Part shown: positions 45,695-55,742 of the stretch, piece by piece
Numbering within the stretch: the stretch's first letter is position 1
How the letters are laid out: each line of letters starts with the position of its first letter
Notes under the pieces: generated by a model
What the model saw: only the letters and a program-made list of their open reading frames with translations
The model's database searches: none
Told to the model about the DNA's origin: nothing
Assembly: GCF_041102775.1 (NCBI RefSeq)
Contig: NZ_JBGCUO010000001.1
Span: 2,516,438 to 2,580,437, forward strand
From: Alcanivorax sp. REN37
GTDB lineage: Bacteria > Pseudomonadota > Gammaproteobacteria > Pseudomonadales > Alcanivoracaceae
Direction: 5' to 3'
DNA length: 64,000 nt
Translations under genes and position numbers: made by a program

Positions 45695-46171
45695 TCAGTT
45701 GATGATGCTCAAGGGTACGCGCTCGCGTTGCTGCTGGCGATGCTTCTGGCGCTTGGCCACGTGCTGCACATCGGCACGGTCCATCAGGCTGCCGAGCGTA
45801 ATGCCGGACAGAAAACCATGCAGCTGGTCAGACAGATCGCACCACAAATGGTGGGTCAGACACACCTCGCCGTCCTGGCAATCGCCCTGGCGGCCACAGC
45901 GGGTGACGTCCACATTCTCGTCCACCGCATCGATGATCTCGGCAATGCTGATGCCGATGCCCTCACCGGCCAGCTGGTAGCCGCCGCCGGGACCGCGCAC
46001 GCTGCTCACCAAGCTGCGCCGACGCAGCTTGGCGAACAGTTGCTCAAGATAAGAAATGGAGATGCCCTGGCGCTCTGACACATCGGCCAGGGATACCGGC
46101 CCATGCTGGGCATGGATCGCCAGATCGAGCATCGCCGTAACGGCGTAGCGGCCTTTGGTGGTCAGACGCAT
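45695..46171 (-). CDS. iscR: Rrf2-type Fe-S regulator IscR
   Basis: 158 residues. The N-terminal winged helix starts [18 protein letters not shown], with the recognition region [29 protein letters not shown]. The [2Fe-2S] ligands are visible in [20 protein letters not shown]: the three Cys and the following His match E. coli IscR. IscR represses isc genes when loaded with a cluster and activates suf-type genes when empty. The C-terminus is rich in Lys/Arg/Gln. It leads iscS, and a probable IscR-bound promoter lies at 46206-46236. Confidence 0.95.
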   Translation of the reverse strand: MRLTTKGRYAVTAMLDLAIHAQHGPVSLADVSERQGISISYLEQLFAKLRRRSLVSSVRGPGGGYQLAGEGIGISIAEIIDAVDENVDVTRCGRQGDCQDGEVCLTHHLWCDLSDQLHGFLSGITLGSLMDRADVQHVAKRQKHRQQQRERVPLSIIN

Positions 46172-46205
46172 GACGGTCTCTCAGTGCAATGGAATGCCGT
46201 CGAGC

Positions 46206-46236
46206 GTACTAAATCCCGACCAAAGCGGTCAAGTAT
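46206..46236 (-). promoter_or_regulatory. iscR promoter with IscR-like operator
   Basis: On the minus strand ATACTTGACC is followed by TTGGTCGGGATTTAGTA (46236 down to 46207). It contains a -35 TTGACC (46227-46232) and a weak -10 TAGTAC. The pattern resembles the type 1 IscR operator that overlaps iscR promoters in relatives, so autoregulation is likely. Confidence 0.6.
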
Positions 46237-47012
46237 TAGGAATGATTCTCATTTGAATTTTTACTGCCGTTGCCGTTTTCCAGCATCAGGTCATCATCAC
46301 TGAGCACCGGCAATTTCTCATCACAGCCGCGAATGCCCTGCTCCGCCAGTGCCGTGCAGACCCGGTCAACCTTGGCGTCCACCGCCTGCATGTGATTCAG
46401 TAGTGCGCGGATCGCCTGGGAGGTCGGGTCCTGCATGTCGCTGGTGACACCGTAGGCCTCGAACTCCACGTCGCCCTCGGTCACCCGCTCCGGGTGCGGC
46501 GCGCCACGCACGATCTTGGCCGGAATACCGACCACGGTGGCGCCGGCCGGCACCGCCTTGGTCACCACCGCGTTGGAACCAACTTTGGCGCCCTCACCAA
46601 CGGTGAACGGGCCGAGCACCTTGGCGCCGGCACCGACCACCACATTGTTGCCCAGCGTCGGGTGGCGTTTGCCCTTGTTCCAGCTGGTGCCGCCCAGCGT
46701 GACGCCCTGGTAAAGAGTGACGTCGTCACCAATCTCGGCGGTCTCACCGATCACCACACCCATGCCGTGGTCGATGAAAAAGCGCCGGCCAATGCGCGCA
46801 CCGGGATGGATTTCAATGCCGGTGGCCCAGCGACTGAACGTGGACACCAGCCGCGCCACCAGTTTCAGGCGGCGCCCCCAGCACCAGTGCGCTAGCCGGT
46901 GCAGCAGCAGCGCGTGCAGTCCCGGGTAGGTCAGCAGCACTTCCAGCGCATTGCGCGCTGCCGGGTCGCGATCGAACACAGAACGAATGTCTTCGCGCAC
47001 GCCTTCAAACAT
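46236..47012 (-). CDS. cysE: Serine O-acetyltransferase
   Basis: 258 residues. CysE acetylates L-serine with acetyl-CoA, the committed step of cysteine synthesis, in the cytosol. An N-terminal helical domain is followed by the left-handed parallel beta-helix of hexapeptide repeats ([24 protein letters not shown] in pattern, [36 protein letters not shown]). The catalytic His of IDHGMGV is present. The C-terminal extension after about residue 190 ends in an Asn/Ser-rich tail. Placing cysE next to iscR-iscS couples cysteine supply to its use as sulfur donor. Confidence 0.96.
   Translation of the reverse strand: MFEGVREDIRSVFDRDPAARNALEVLLTYPGLHALLLHRLAHWCWGRRLKLVARLVSTFSRWATGIEIHPGARIGRRFFIDHGMGVVIGETAEIGDDVTLYQGVTLGGTSWNKGKRHPTLGNNVVVGAGAKVLGPFTVGEGAKVGSNAVVTKAVPAGATVVGIPAKIVRGAPHPERVTEGDVEFEAYGVTSDMQDPTSQAIRALLNHMQAVDAKVDRVCTALAEQGIRGCDEKLPVLSDDDLMLENGNGSKNSNENHS
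46241..46253. promoter_or_regulatory. Fur-box-like palindrome upstream of iscR
   Basis: AATGATTCTCATT is a perfect 5-3-5 inverted repeat resembling half of a Fur box. It lies 9 bases upstream of the iscR -35 box and inside the last codons of cysE. Functional Fur binding would tie iscR-iscS to iron supply. A short chance palindrome is possible. Confidence 0.35.
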
Positions 47013-47021
47013 AACGGCTCC

Positions 47022-47801
47022 TCAGTCCTGCGGCGCCGGCGGCGGCAGGTGTTGTTCAAATTGGGTCAGGATGCCACGCAGAATGTTGATTTCCACCTGG
47101 TCGGGATGGGCGCGCTGGAACAGGCGGCGCATGCGGGTCATCACATGGCCCGGCGCCGCTGGGTCGATGAAACCGGCGGCGCTGATGGCGCGCTCGAAAT
47201 GGCCAATGAACTGCTCTACCTCGGCCGCGCCGGCACGCGGGCTGTCCCATTCCAGCTCCGGTAGCGGCATGCGGTGAGCGCTGTCGCGCAGCGGCGCCAG
47301 ATCGCCCTCAGCATCGCCCAGCAGCGCCAGTCGCAGCTCGTAGCTGAGCAGCTGCACCGCCGCCGCGACGTTGAGCACGCCGTAATCGGGGTTGGTAGGA
47401 ATCGCCACATGATAGTGGCAGCGGTGCAGCTCATCGTTGGTCAGCCCCCGATCCTCGCGGCCGAACAAGATGGCGATTTTTTCACTGCCGCTGCCTTCCG
47501 CCACCCGCGCGCCGAGCTGGCGCGGCGACAGACACGGCCACGGAATACGGCGCTGACGGGCGCTGGTGCCCACTACCAAGGTGGCATCGGCCAGCGCTTC
47601 GTCGAGGCTGTCGCTCACTTGCGCCTGCATCAGGATGTGGGCCGAGCCGCTGGCGCGGGAACTCGCCTCGGCGTGGGGATAGTGCAGCGGCGCCACCAAG
47701 CGCAGGTCTGACAGGCCCATGGTGTTCATCGCCCGGGCCGCGGCCCCAATATTGCCAGGGTGAGTGGTGCCGACCATGACGATGCGGATGTGTTCGAGCA
47801 T
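47022..47801 (-). CDS. trmJ: tRNA (cytidine/uridine-2'-O-)-methyltransferase TrmJ
   Basis: 259 residues from ATG 47801 (MLEHIRIVMVGTTHPGNIGAAARAM), the conserved SPOUT start; the longer frame upstream is not homologous. TrmJ 2'-O-methylates position 32 of several tRNAs. SPOUT knot motifs are readable: ILFGREDRGLTNDEL, IPTNPDYGVLNVAAAVQ. A C-terminal helical extension ends with LRGILTQFEQHLPPP. It is divergent from suhB, as in many Gammaproteobacteria, and is followed after 9 bases by cysE. Confidence 0.95.
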   Translation of the reverse strand: MLEHIRIVMVGTTHPGNIGAAARAMNTMGLSDLRLVAPLHYPHAEASSRASGSAHILMQAQVSDSLDEALADATLVVGTSARQRRIPWPCLSPRQLGARVAEGSGSEKIAILFGREDRGLTNDELHRCHYHVAIPTNPDYGVLNVAAAVQLLSYELRLALLGDAEGDLAPLRDSAHRMPLPELEWDSPRAGAAEVEQFIGHFERAISAAGFIDPAAPGHVMTRMRRLFQRAHPDQVEINILRGILTQFEQHLPPPAPQD

Positions 47802-47943
47802 CTGAGCTGTCCTGAAGCGCTGCGGCGGGAGTGCCGAAAGCGGGCCAGTGTAGCACCGCGACTGCGCAACGTTCATCTGCCAATCGGCGTCGATTCTGGT
47901 AGACTGCGCGCTTCCCCGTTCTTTAACAGACATCCGGATTCCT

Positions 47944-48762
47944 ATGCTCGCCCCGCACGTCAATATTGCCCTGCGTGCCGCCCGTCAGGCCGGCCAATTC
48001 ATCCGCCGCGCGGCGGATGATGTTCAACGCCTCAAAGTCGAGCAGAAAGGCCGCAACGACTTTGTTACCGACATCGACCGCGCCGCCGAGAACTTTCTCA
48101 TCGACGCGCTGCGCAAGGCCTACCCCCGTTACGGTGTAGTCGCCGAGGAATCCGGCATCCTGCCCGGCCAGGGCGAGGACGCCCGCTGGCAGTGGATCAT
48201 TGATCCGCTCGACGGCACTACCAACTTTATCCACGGTTTCCCGCAATTCGCGATCTCTATCGCGCTGGCCTGTGATGGCCGCGTCGAGCACGCGGTGGTG
48301 GTGGACCCGATGCGTGAAGAAGAATTCACCGCCAGCCGTGGCCGTGGCGCCATGCTGAACGGCCGTCGCATCCGCGTTGCCGAGCGCAACGGCATCGAAG
48401 GCGCACTGATCGGTACCGGCTTCCCGTTCCGCAAGGATCAGGCCCTGCACGTGGACGCCTACATGGGCATGATGCGCGACATCATGGAAGACGCTGCCGG
48501 TGTGCGCCGCCCCGGTGCCGCCGCGCTGGATCTGGCCTGGCTCGCCGCCGGCCGTCTGGACGGCTTCTGGGAAATGGGTCTGGCCGAGTGGGACATGGCC
48601 GCGGGTTGCCTGCTAATCACCGAAGCCGGTGGTCTGGTGGGCGACTTCACCGGTGGCCACAACCACATGAAATCCGGCAACGTGGTGGCCGGCAGCAACA
48701 AGGTGTTCAAAGCGCTGCTGCAAAAGATCCAGCCCCACCTCACCGATGCCTTGCGTCGCTGA
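47944..48762 (+). CDS. suhB: Inositol-1-monophosphatase family protein SuhB
   Basis: 272 residues. SuhB is an inositol monophosphatase fold protein that also joins the ribosomal RNA antitermination complex. Metal and substrate motifs are present: KGRNDFVTDIDRAAE, VVAEESG, the IMPase motif WIIDPLDGTTNFIHGFP, and WEMGLAEWDMAAGCLLITEAGG. The start MLAPHVNIALRAARQAG is typical. Its last 17 bases overlap the following methyltransferase gene in another frame. Confidence 0.95.
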   Translation: MLAPHVNIALRAARQAGQFIRRAADDVQRLKVEQKGRNDFVTDIDRAAENFLIDALRKAYPRYGVVAEESGILPGQGEDARWQWIIDPLDGTTNFIHGFPQFAISIALACDGRVEHAVVVDPMREEEFTASRGRGAMLNGRRIRVAERNGIEGALIGTGFPFRKDQALHVDAYMGMMRDIMEDAAGVRRPGAAALDLAWLAAGRLDGFWEMGLAEWDMAAGCLLITEAGGLVGDFTGGHNHMKSGNVVAGSNKVFKALLQKIQPHLTDALRR

Positions 48763-49411
48763 GCGCCCTGCCTGCCCGCTGTGCCATACAGCGGGCAGTT
48801 CGCTGTTCTGTACCGCCCCGCAAGGCGACAAGCTGCTGGATTATTACCGCTGCAGCGAGTGCCGCCTAACCTTCGTCGCGCCGGCCCAGCTGCCGACGCT
48901 GGCGGAAGAAAAAGCCGAATACGACTTACACTGCAATGACCCGCAGGATGCCGGTTATCGCGCATTTTTGGCGCGCCTCGCCGCGCCGCTGCAAGCCCTG
49001 CTGCCACCGGCGGCGACCGGTCTCGATTTCGGCTGCGGCCCCGGTCCGACGCTGTCGTTGATGTTTCGCGAGGCAGGTTTTTCCTGTGCCGACTACGACC
49101 CGCTCTACGCCAACGACCCGCAGTTGCTGACGCGCAACTACGATTTCATCAGCTGCACCGAAGTCGCCGAGCATTTCCACCAGCCTGGCGATAGCTTTGC
49201 GCTGCTGCAGCGATTGCTGCGCCCCGGCGGCGTGCTCGGGGTGATGACCCGCTGGCTGATGGCCGATCCCCAGTTCGAGCGCTGGCATTACCGCCGCGAT
49301 CCGTCCCATGTCTGTTTCTACAAACCGGCCACATTCGAATGGATTGCCGCGCGCTGGGATCTGGTGCTGCACCTGCCCGCCACCGATATTGCGCTACTGC
49401 AGCGGCCATGA
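48746..49411 (+). CDS. Class I SAM-dependent methyltransferase with zinc ribbon
   Basis: 221 residues. The N-terminus holds a two-CxxC zinc ribbon (CPLCHTAG, then YYRCSEC). The SAM-binding fold starts with LDFGCGPGPTLSLM (motif I), then YDFISCTEVAEHF and LLRPGGVLGVMTR (post-motif segments). This ribbon-plus-methyltransferase layout occurs in proteins that modify RNA or small molecules; the substrate is unknown. The ATG lies inside suhB, so translation is coupled. A strong terminator follows at 49428. Confidence 0.85.
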   Translation: MPCVAERPACPLCHTAGSSLFCTAPQGDKLLDYYRCSECRLTFVAPAQLPTLAEEKAEYDLHCNDPQDAGYRAFLARLAAPLQALLPPAATGLDFGCGPGPTLSLMFREAGFSCADYDPLYANDPQLLTRNYDFISCTEVAEHFHQPGDSFALLQRLLRPGGVLGVMTRWLMADPQFERWHYRRDPSHVCFYKPATFEWIAARWDLVLHLPATDIALLQRP

Positions 49412-49420
49412 GCCGCGCAT

Positions 49421-49449
49421 AAAAAAAGCCCCGCAGCGCGGGGCTTTTT
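49421..49449. terminator. Bidirectional intrinsic terminator
   Basis: GCCCCGC (49428-49434) pairs with GCGGGGC (49438-49444) over a 3-base loop. It is flanked by seven A on the left and five T on the right. It ends the suhB-methyltransferase transcript on the plus strand and the secDF transcript on the minus strand. Confidence 0.92.
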
Positions 49450-49462
49450 GGTCGGCCGATGC

Positions 49463-50401
49463 TCAGGGCATCTCTTCCACGTCCTTCACTTCCGGCACCA
49501 AGAAATCTTCCTTGGTGACTTTCATGGCCAGCAACACACAGCTGGCCACGTAGATCGACGAGTAGGTGCCGACGATCACACCGATGATCAGGGTAATGGA
49601 GAAGCCGCGAATCATCTCGCCACCGAAAGCATACAGCGCCACCAACACCAACAGTGTGGTGAGACCGGTGATCATGGTTCGGCTTAGTGTTCGGGTGATG
49701 GCGCGGTTGAGGATCTCGCGGGTGTCCTGACTGCCACGGGAGGAGCGGAAGTCCTCACGGATGAAGTCGGCGATCACGATGGTGTCGTTGATCGAGTAAC
49801 CCACCACTGCCAACACCGCTGCCAGCACCGTCAGGTCAAAGGTCCACTGCATCAGCGCGAAGGCACCGAGCACCACGATGACGTCGTGAACCAGCGCTAC
49901 CACCGTGGCGATGCCGAACTTATTCGAGAAACGGAACCAGATGTAGAGCGACATCAACAGCATCGCCATCAGGATCGCCAACCCGGACTGATCGCGCAGC
50001 TCATCGCCCACCTGCGGACCAACAAACTCCACCCGTTGCAACTCGGCTCCCACCGCTACGCTTTTGATCAGCGCAAACACTTGGTGGCCAATTTCGTCAC
50101 CGTTCTCGCCATCACGCGGCGGCACCCGTACCGACACTTCACGGGTAGAGCCGAAGTACTGCACCAAGGCATCGTTGTAGCCTTCGGCGCTGAGCACCTC
50201 ACGCACTGGTTCGAGCTGGATCTCCTCGGTAGCAGTCACTTCCAGCACCGTACCGCCAGTGAAGTCGAGGCCCAGGTTCAGCCCGCGCACGCCCAGCAGC
50301 ACCAGCGAGGCAATACAGACCACCAGCGACAGTACGCCCATGGCGGTGGCCAGACTCATGAAGTTGATATCGCGGTCCGGCGTCGTGTTCGTCCTGTTCA
50401 T
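49463..50401 (-). CDS. secF: Protein translocase subunit SecF
   Basis: 312 residues from ATG 50401, preceded by GAGG at 5 bases; a GTG two codons earlier is the alternative. SecF joins SecD in an inner-membrane complex that uses the proton gradient to pull exported proteins. Six transmembrane segments are visible. FRFSNKFGIATVVALVHDVIVVLGAF and SINDTIVIADFIREDFR carry the RND-type conserved residues, and GLDFTGGTVLEV marks the first periplasmic domain. secD lies directly upstream. Confidence 0.96.
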   Translation of the reverse strand: MNRTNTTPDRDINFMSLATAMGVLSLVVCIASLVLLGVRGLNLGLDFTGGTVLEVTATEEIQLEPVREVLSAEGYNDALVQYFGSTREVSVRVPPRDGENGDEIGHQVFALIKSVAVGAELQRVEFVGPQVGDELRDQSGLAILMAMLLMSLYIWFRFSNKFGIATVVALVHDVIVVLGAFALMQWTFDLTVLAAVLAVVGYSINDTIVIADFIREDFRSSRGSQDTREILNRAITRTLSRTMITGLTTLLVLVALYAFGGEMIRGFSITLIIGVIVGTYSSIYVASCVLLAMKVTKEDFLVPEVKDVEEMP

Positions 50402-50408
50402 AGTCACC

Positions 50409-52304
50409 TCAGATACTCAGCCGGGTCGGCGTTTTCTTGCCGCTCGCGTACACCAGTTCCGCCATCCCCCGGGTACCCAGAATGGCCGTGAACATGGAGG
50501 TCAGGATGCCGATGAACAGCGTCACCGCGAAGCCCTGCACGGTACCGGAGCCCGCAGCGAACAGGATCACCGCCACGATCAATGTGGTCAGGTTGGCGTC
50601 GAGGATGGTCTGGAAGGCGCGATTATAGCCCGCCTCAATCGCCGCCAGCGGCGACGCACCGTCGCGCAACTCAAAGCGGATACGCTCGTAAATCAGCACG
50701 TTGGCATCCACCGCCATGCCCATACCGAGCACGATCCCGGCAATACCCGGCAGCGTCATGGTCAGCCCGGGGATCGCCGACATCACCCCTACCGTGATCA
50801 CCAGGTTGCCCAGCAGCGCCACACTGGCGAACAGACCGAACATCTTGTAGCGCACCAGCATGAACAGCAGCACCAAGCCGATGCCGACCACCATGGAGTT
50901 GATACCGGACTGGATGTTCTGCGCCCCGAGGCTGGGGCCAATGGTGCGCTCTTCGGCAATGTACATCGGTGCCGCCAAGCCCCCAGCACGCAGCAGCAGT
51001 GCCAGCTCAGCGGCGGCCGCCGGACTGTCCATGCCGGTGATGCGGAACCGGCTGCCGAGGGTATCGCGGATGGTCGCTACGTTGATCACGTAGGCGTCCT
51101 TGGTGCTGACGTTGCGAACTTCTTCTTCGCCGTCAGCATTGACCACGGTGCGCGCCTCGGTGCGGGTTTCGATGAACAGCACCCCCATCGGGCGGTTGAC
51201 GTTCTTCGAGGTGACCCGCTGCATGGCACGGGCGCCGGCAGCGTCGAGGGTGATGTTCACCTCCGGTTCGCCGTTGGTCTGGTCGAAGCCCATCTGTGCG
51301 TGGGTCACCTGGTCGCCGGTAACAATATTCTGACGACGCAGCACCACCGGGTTGTTCGGCTCGCCCTTGAACGGGAAGATCTCGGTGCCCGGCGGTGCGA
51401 TGCCGGCGGCGACCCGGCTTGGGTCGGCGTCGTCAGCCACCAGACGGAACTCTAGGGTGGCGGTACGACCGAGAATACGCCGCGCCTGCGAGGCATCCTG
51501 CACGCCCGGCAACTGCACCACGATGCGGTCAGCACCCTGGCGCTGCACCACCGGCGACGCCACGCCCAACTCGTTGACGCGGTTGTTCAGCGCGGTACGG
51601 TTCTGGTCGATGGCGTAATCTTGGATCTGTTTGAGCGCTTCCGGCGTCATGGTGAAGCGCAGCGTAGTGCCGTCGCGACGACTGGTGAATTCCATGAATT
51701 TGTTGCGCAGGGCACGTTGGGCGGCGTCGACGTCGTCGGCGCTGTCAAAGCGGGCCAGTAGAGTTTCACCTTGGTGGCGCACTTCGCGGTAACGGATGCC
51801 GGCGTCACGCAGGATCACCCGCAGCTCGCTAGCCCAAGACTCCAACCGCTGCTCAATGGCGGTGTCCATATCCACCTGCAGGGTAAAATGCACCCCGCCG
51901 CGCAGATCGAGTCCAAGGCCCACTGGCGAGGCGCCAATGGCACGCAACCAGCCCGGCGTGGTACGCGCCCAGTTCTGGGCCACCACATAATCGCGACCAA
52001 GAATGCCGGCGGCGATGTCTCGCGCCCGCAGCTGGGCATCCGCCCCGGCCTGCTGGGACTCGCCACCGGACAACGGCAGCAGGAAGGAATCCCCCACTTT
52101 TTCGCCTTGCTCATGGCCAATGCCGGCTTCATCCAAAGCCGTGCGCACCCGGTCAAGGGCGTCCGTGCTGACGTCTGCGCCGGCTTCAGATCGGGTGATC
52201 TGGATCGCCGGCGCGTCCGGGTACAGGTTGGGCAGCGCATACAGGCCGCTGACCAGCAGCACCACCAGGAGCAGGATGAATTTCCCGCGCGGGTAGCGGT
52301 TCAT
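50409..52304 (-). CDS. secD: Protein translocase subunit SecD
   Basis: 631 residues, six transmembrane segments with a large periplasmic domain after the first. Family markers are GLGLDLRGGVHFTLQVD, LPGVQDASQARRILGRTATLEFRLV, LRAGGLAAPM, GIGLVLLFMLVRYK, and MAVDANVLIYERIRFE. The last carries the proton-pathway Asp. Together with SecF and YajC it assists the SecYEG translocon. GGAG precedes the ATG. It is 22 bases from yajC upstream. Confidence 0.97.
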   Translation of the reverse strand: MNRYPRGKFILLLVVLLVSGLYALPNLYPDAPAIQITRSEAGADVSTDALDRVRTALDEAGIGHEQGEKVGDSFLLPLSGGESQQAGADAQLRARDIAAGILGRDYVVAQNWARTTPGWLRAIGASPVGLGLDLRGGVHFTLQVDMDTAIEQRLESWASELRVILRDAGIRYREVRHQGETLLARFDSADDVDAAQRALRNKFMEFTSRRDGTTLRFTMTPEALKQIQDYAIDQNRTALNNRVNELGVASPVVQRQGADRIVVQLPGVQDASQARRILGRTATLEFRLVADDADPSRVAAGIAPPGTEIFPFKGEPNNPVVLRRQNIVTGDQVTHAQMGFDQTNGEPEVNITLDAAGARAMQRVTSKNVNRPMGVLFIETRTEARTVVNADGEEEVRNVSTKDAYVINVATIRDTLGSRFRITGMDSPAAAAELALLLRAGGLAAPMYIAEERTIGPSLGAQNIQSGINSMVVGIGLVLLFMLVRYKMFGLFASVALLGNLVITVGVMSAIPGLTMTLPGIAGIVLGMGMAVDANVLIYERIRFELRDGASPLAAIEAGYNRAFQTILDANLTTLIVAVILFAAGSGTVQGFAVTLFIGILTSMFTAILGTRGMAELVYASGKKTPTRLSI

Positions 52305-52326
52305 GGAGTTCTCCGATGGTGCGCGT

Positions 52327-52707
52327 TCAGATGGACTTGATGGTGCCTTTCGGCAGCGTCGCCGAGATGGCGTGCTTCTGGAATTTGATTTCCATGTTCG
52401 GCGCGATTTCGACGATCACGTAGTCGTCCGTCACTTTGCTGACCTTGCCGAGCATGCCGCCAACCGTCACCACTTCGTCGCCCTTATCCAATGCCGCTAC
52501 CAGCGCACGGTGCTCCTTGGCGCGCTTAGATTGCGGACGGATCAGGAAGAAGTAGAACACCACCACCATGATGACGATGAAGATCAGCTGGAAGGCACCG
52601 CCGCCCTCCGGCGCCGCCTGAGCAAAAGCAGGGCTGCTGACCAGCAGGGCCAACAGCGTGGGCGGCAGCGCGCGCAGTACGCGGGACTGGATGTGGTTCA
52701 AAGACAT
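52327..52707 (-). CDS. yajC: Sec translocon accessory protein YajC
   Basis: 126 residues. A short N-terminal region with a signal-like stretch (residues about 12-32) precedes the main transmembrane helix (about 38-58, FQLIFIVIMVVVFYFFLIRPQ). The typical RPQSKRAKEHRALVAAL segment and a cytoplasmic SH3-like domain (GDEVVTVGGMLGKVSKVTDDYVIVEI) follow. It partners SecDF. At 126 residues it is slightly longer than E. coli YajC because of the N-terminal extension. It sits in the conserved tgt-yajC-secD-secF order. Confidence 0.95.
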   Translation of the reverse strand: MSLNHIQSRVLRALPPTLLALLVSSPAFAQAAPEGGGAFQLIFIVIMVVVFYFFLIRPQSKRAKEHRALVAALDKGDEVVTVGGMLGKVSKVTDDYVIVEIAPNMEIKFQKHAISATLPKGTIKSI

Positions 52708-52719
52708 GGGTGGCTCCCG

Positions 52720-53865
<1,146 letters not shown>

Positions 53866-54903
53866 TCAGTGCGCGCCGGCATCCCAGCGCTGAGGAATAA
53901 ACATGGCATCGCCATAACTGAAGAACCGATATTGCTGCGCCACCGCGTCCTGGTAGGCCGCCATCACCCGGTCATGGCCGGCGAGGGCACTGACCAGCAT
54001 GAGGAGCGTCGAGCGCGGCAAGTGGAAGTTGGTCAGCAGCGCGTCCACCACCCGGAAACGGTAGCCGGGGTGAATAAAAATGTCGGTGTCGCCGCTGCCC
54101 GCCTGCAGCACACCGCTGGCCGCCGCCGACTCCAGCGCCCGCAGCGAGGTGGTGCCGACCGCCACCACCCGGCCGCCGGCGGCGCGCACCGTGGCAATCT
54201 GCTCCACCAGCTGCGCCGGCACCTGATAGCGCTCGCGGTGCATGGTGTGGTCTTCCACCTGCTCTACCCGCACTGGCTGGAAGGTGCCGGCGCCGACGTG
54301 CAACGTCACAAAGGCTTGGCCGATGCCGCGCGCCGCCAGGTCGGCCAGCAGCGGCGCATCGAAGTGCAGCCCGGCGGTGGGCGCGGCCACCGCGCCGGGA
54401 TGACGGGCATAGACGGTTTGGTAGCGCTCTTGGTCCTGGCTGTCGTCGGCCCGGTCTATATAAGGAGGCAGCGGCATGTGGCCAATCCGGTCCAGCACCG
54501 CCAGCAAGGGCTCGGGCCCAGCAAACGCCAGCTCGAACAGCGCCTCATGCCGCGCCACCATGGTGGCTTGCACCTGCTGCTCGAACAGCAATGTGGTGCC
54601 CGGCTTCGGCGCCTTAGAAGCGCGGATGTGGGCCAGCGCACGCTGATCATCGAGCACCCGCTCGATCAGCACCTCAACGCGGCCGCCGCTGTCCTTGTGC
54701 CCCCACAGCCGCGCCGGGATCACGCGGGTGTCGTTGAACACCAGCAGATCACCGGGATTGAGCAGCTGCAGTAAGTCCGTGAAACGACCATGGGTTGGGG
54801 TCTGTTCACCCAACACCATTAAACGGGAACCGGTGCGCTGGGCCGCCGGACGCCGGGCAATCTGCGCTTCCGGCAGATCGAAATCGAAATCTTCAACGCG
54901 CAT
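53866..54903 (-). CDS. queA: S-adenosylmethionine:tRNA ribosyltransferase-isomerase
   Basis: 345 residues from ATG 54903 ([16 protein letters not shown]), the standard start; the longer frame adds an unrelated leader. QueA transfers and rearranges ribose from SAM onto preQ1 in tRNA to give epoxyqueuosine. Features are [49 protein letters not shown] in slightly different form ([15 protein letters not shown]), [18 protein letters not shown] and [12 protein letters not shown]. tgt follows after 15 bases. Confidence 0.97.
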   Translation of the reverse strand: MRVEDFDFDLPEAQIARRPAAQRTGSRLMVLGEQTPTHGRFTDLLQLLNPGDLLVFNDTRVIPARLWGHKDSGGRVEVLIERVLDDQRALAHIRASKAPKPGTTLLFEQQVQATMVARHEALFELAFAGPEPLLAVLDRIGHMPLPPYIDRADDSQDQERYQTVYARHPGAVAAPTAGLHFDAPLLADLAARGIGQAFVTLHVGAGTFQPVRVEQVEDHTMHRERYQVPAQLVEQIATVRAAGGRVVAVGTTSLRALESAAASGVLQAGSGDTDIFIHPGYRFRVVDALLTNFHLPRSTLLMLVSALAGHDRVMAAYQDAVAQQYRFFSYGDAMFIPQRWDAGAH

Positions 54904-55014
54904 CGTACTTGACCGGCACGAAGGACAGGGGGCGCACAGCATACCGATCGACCGGTTTTCATACCAGAGACGCTTCCCTGCGCCAGCGAAGTTGTTATAC
55001 TGCGCGCCCACGTT

Positions 55015-55101
55015 GCCAGAGTGGTGAAATTGGTAGACACGACGGATTCAAAATCCGTTGGGGTAAAACCCGTGCCGGTTCGAGTCCGGCCTCTGGTACC
55101 A
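55015..55101 (+). tRNA. tRNA-Leu (anticodon CAA)
   Basis: 87 bases with an encoded CCA end. Acceptor GCCAGAG pairs with CTCTGGT (last pair G-U). The anticodon stem ACGGA/TCCGT encloses TTCAAAA, giving CAA. A long variable arm (about 14 bases, with TGGGG and CCCGT) marks it as a class II leucine tRNA. The T arm is CCGG-TTCGAGT-CCGG. It lies just upstream of the RDD gene and could share its transcript. Confidence 0.97.
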
Positions 55102-55143
55102 CTGCTTCATAGCGTTGCGACTCCGCCGAGGAGAACGCGTCCC

Positions 55144-55614
55144 GTGACCACCCCGGTATTTCCTGCTTCCCTGTGGCGCCGCTTGGCTGCACTGATGTAT
55201 GACGGCCTATTGCTGTGCGCGCTGTTGTTTGTCACCGCCGGTGTGCTGTCGCCGCTGTTCATCTGGCTCGGACTACCTACCGACACCGTCAACGGCGTGC
55301 TGGTACCCAACCGCTTGGTGCAGCAAACGCTGACCTTCCCGCTGCTATGCCTGCTGGTGTGGGGCTTCTATACCTGGTTCTGGACTCATGGCGGACAAAC
55401 ACTGGGCATGCACACCTGGCGATTGCGCGCCGTGCGCAGCTCCGGCGCCCCGATGGGCTGGCGCCACAGTACGCTGCGCATGTTGGCGGGAATGCTGACG
55501 TGGATGCTGCTGGGATTGGGTTATCTGCCGGTGTTGCTGGGCAAGCCTGCACTGCACGACTGGCTGTCTGGCACGCGGGTAGTGTTGCTGCCCGCCAAAC
55601 CGAAACGTCGCTGA
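55144..55614 (+). CDS. RDD family membrane protein
   Basis: 156 residues from GTG 55144, with GAGGAG about 12 bases upstream. The frame extends back through the tRNA gene, but that part is only translated tRNA. RDD features are the Arg in LWRRLAALMYDGLLL, the Asp after it, three to four hydrophobic segments (about 16-38, 60-85, 112-130), GQTLGMHTWRLRAV, and a terminal DWLSGTRVV. RDD proteins are small inner-membrane proteins; some act in ion exchange. The role here is unknown. It is convergent with lptG. Confidence 0.85.
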   Translation: MTTPVFPASLWRRLAALMYDGLLLCALLFVTAGVLSPLFIWLGLPTDTVNGVLVPNRLVQQTLTFPLLCLLVWGFYTWFWTHGGQTLGMHTWRLRAVRSSGAPMGWRHSTLRMLAGMLTWMLLGLGYLPVLLGKPALHDWLSGTRVVLLPAKPKRR

Positions 55615-55742
55615 CCACAGCAGCGCCCTGCCCAAGCAGGAGTGCCACGGTTGGGCGTGCGAGCGGCCCCGTCAGTAACCTCGAAATGTGGTTGGCGCTA
55701 CGCGACTCTCGCTGACCAGCAGGACTGCTTGGCCACCGCGTC

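Noticed and set aside
55021..55143. Extended start of the RDD protein beginning [14 protein letters not shown]
   Set aside because: This is translated tRNA-Leu sequence; the gene starts at GTG 55144.
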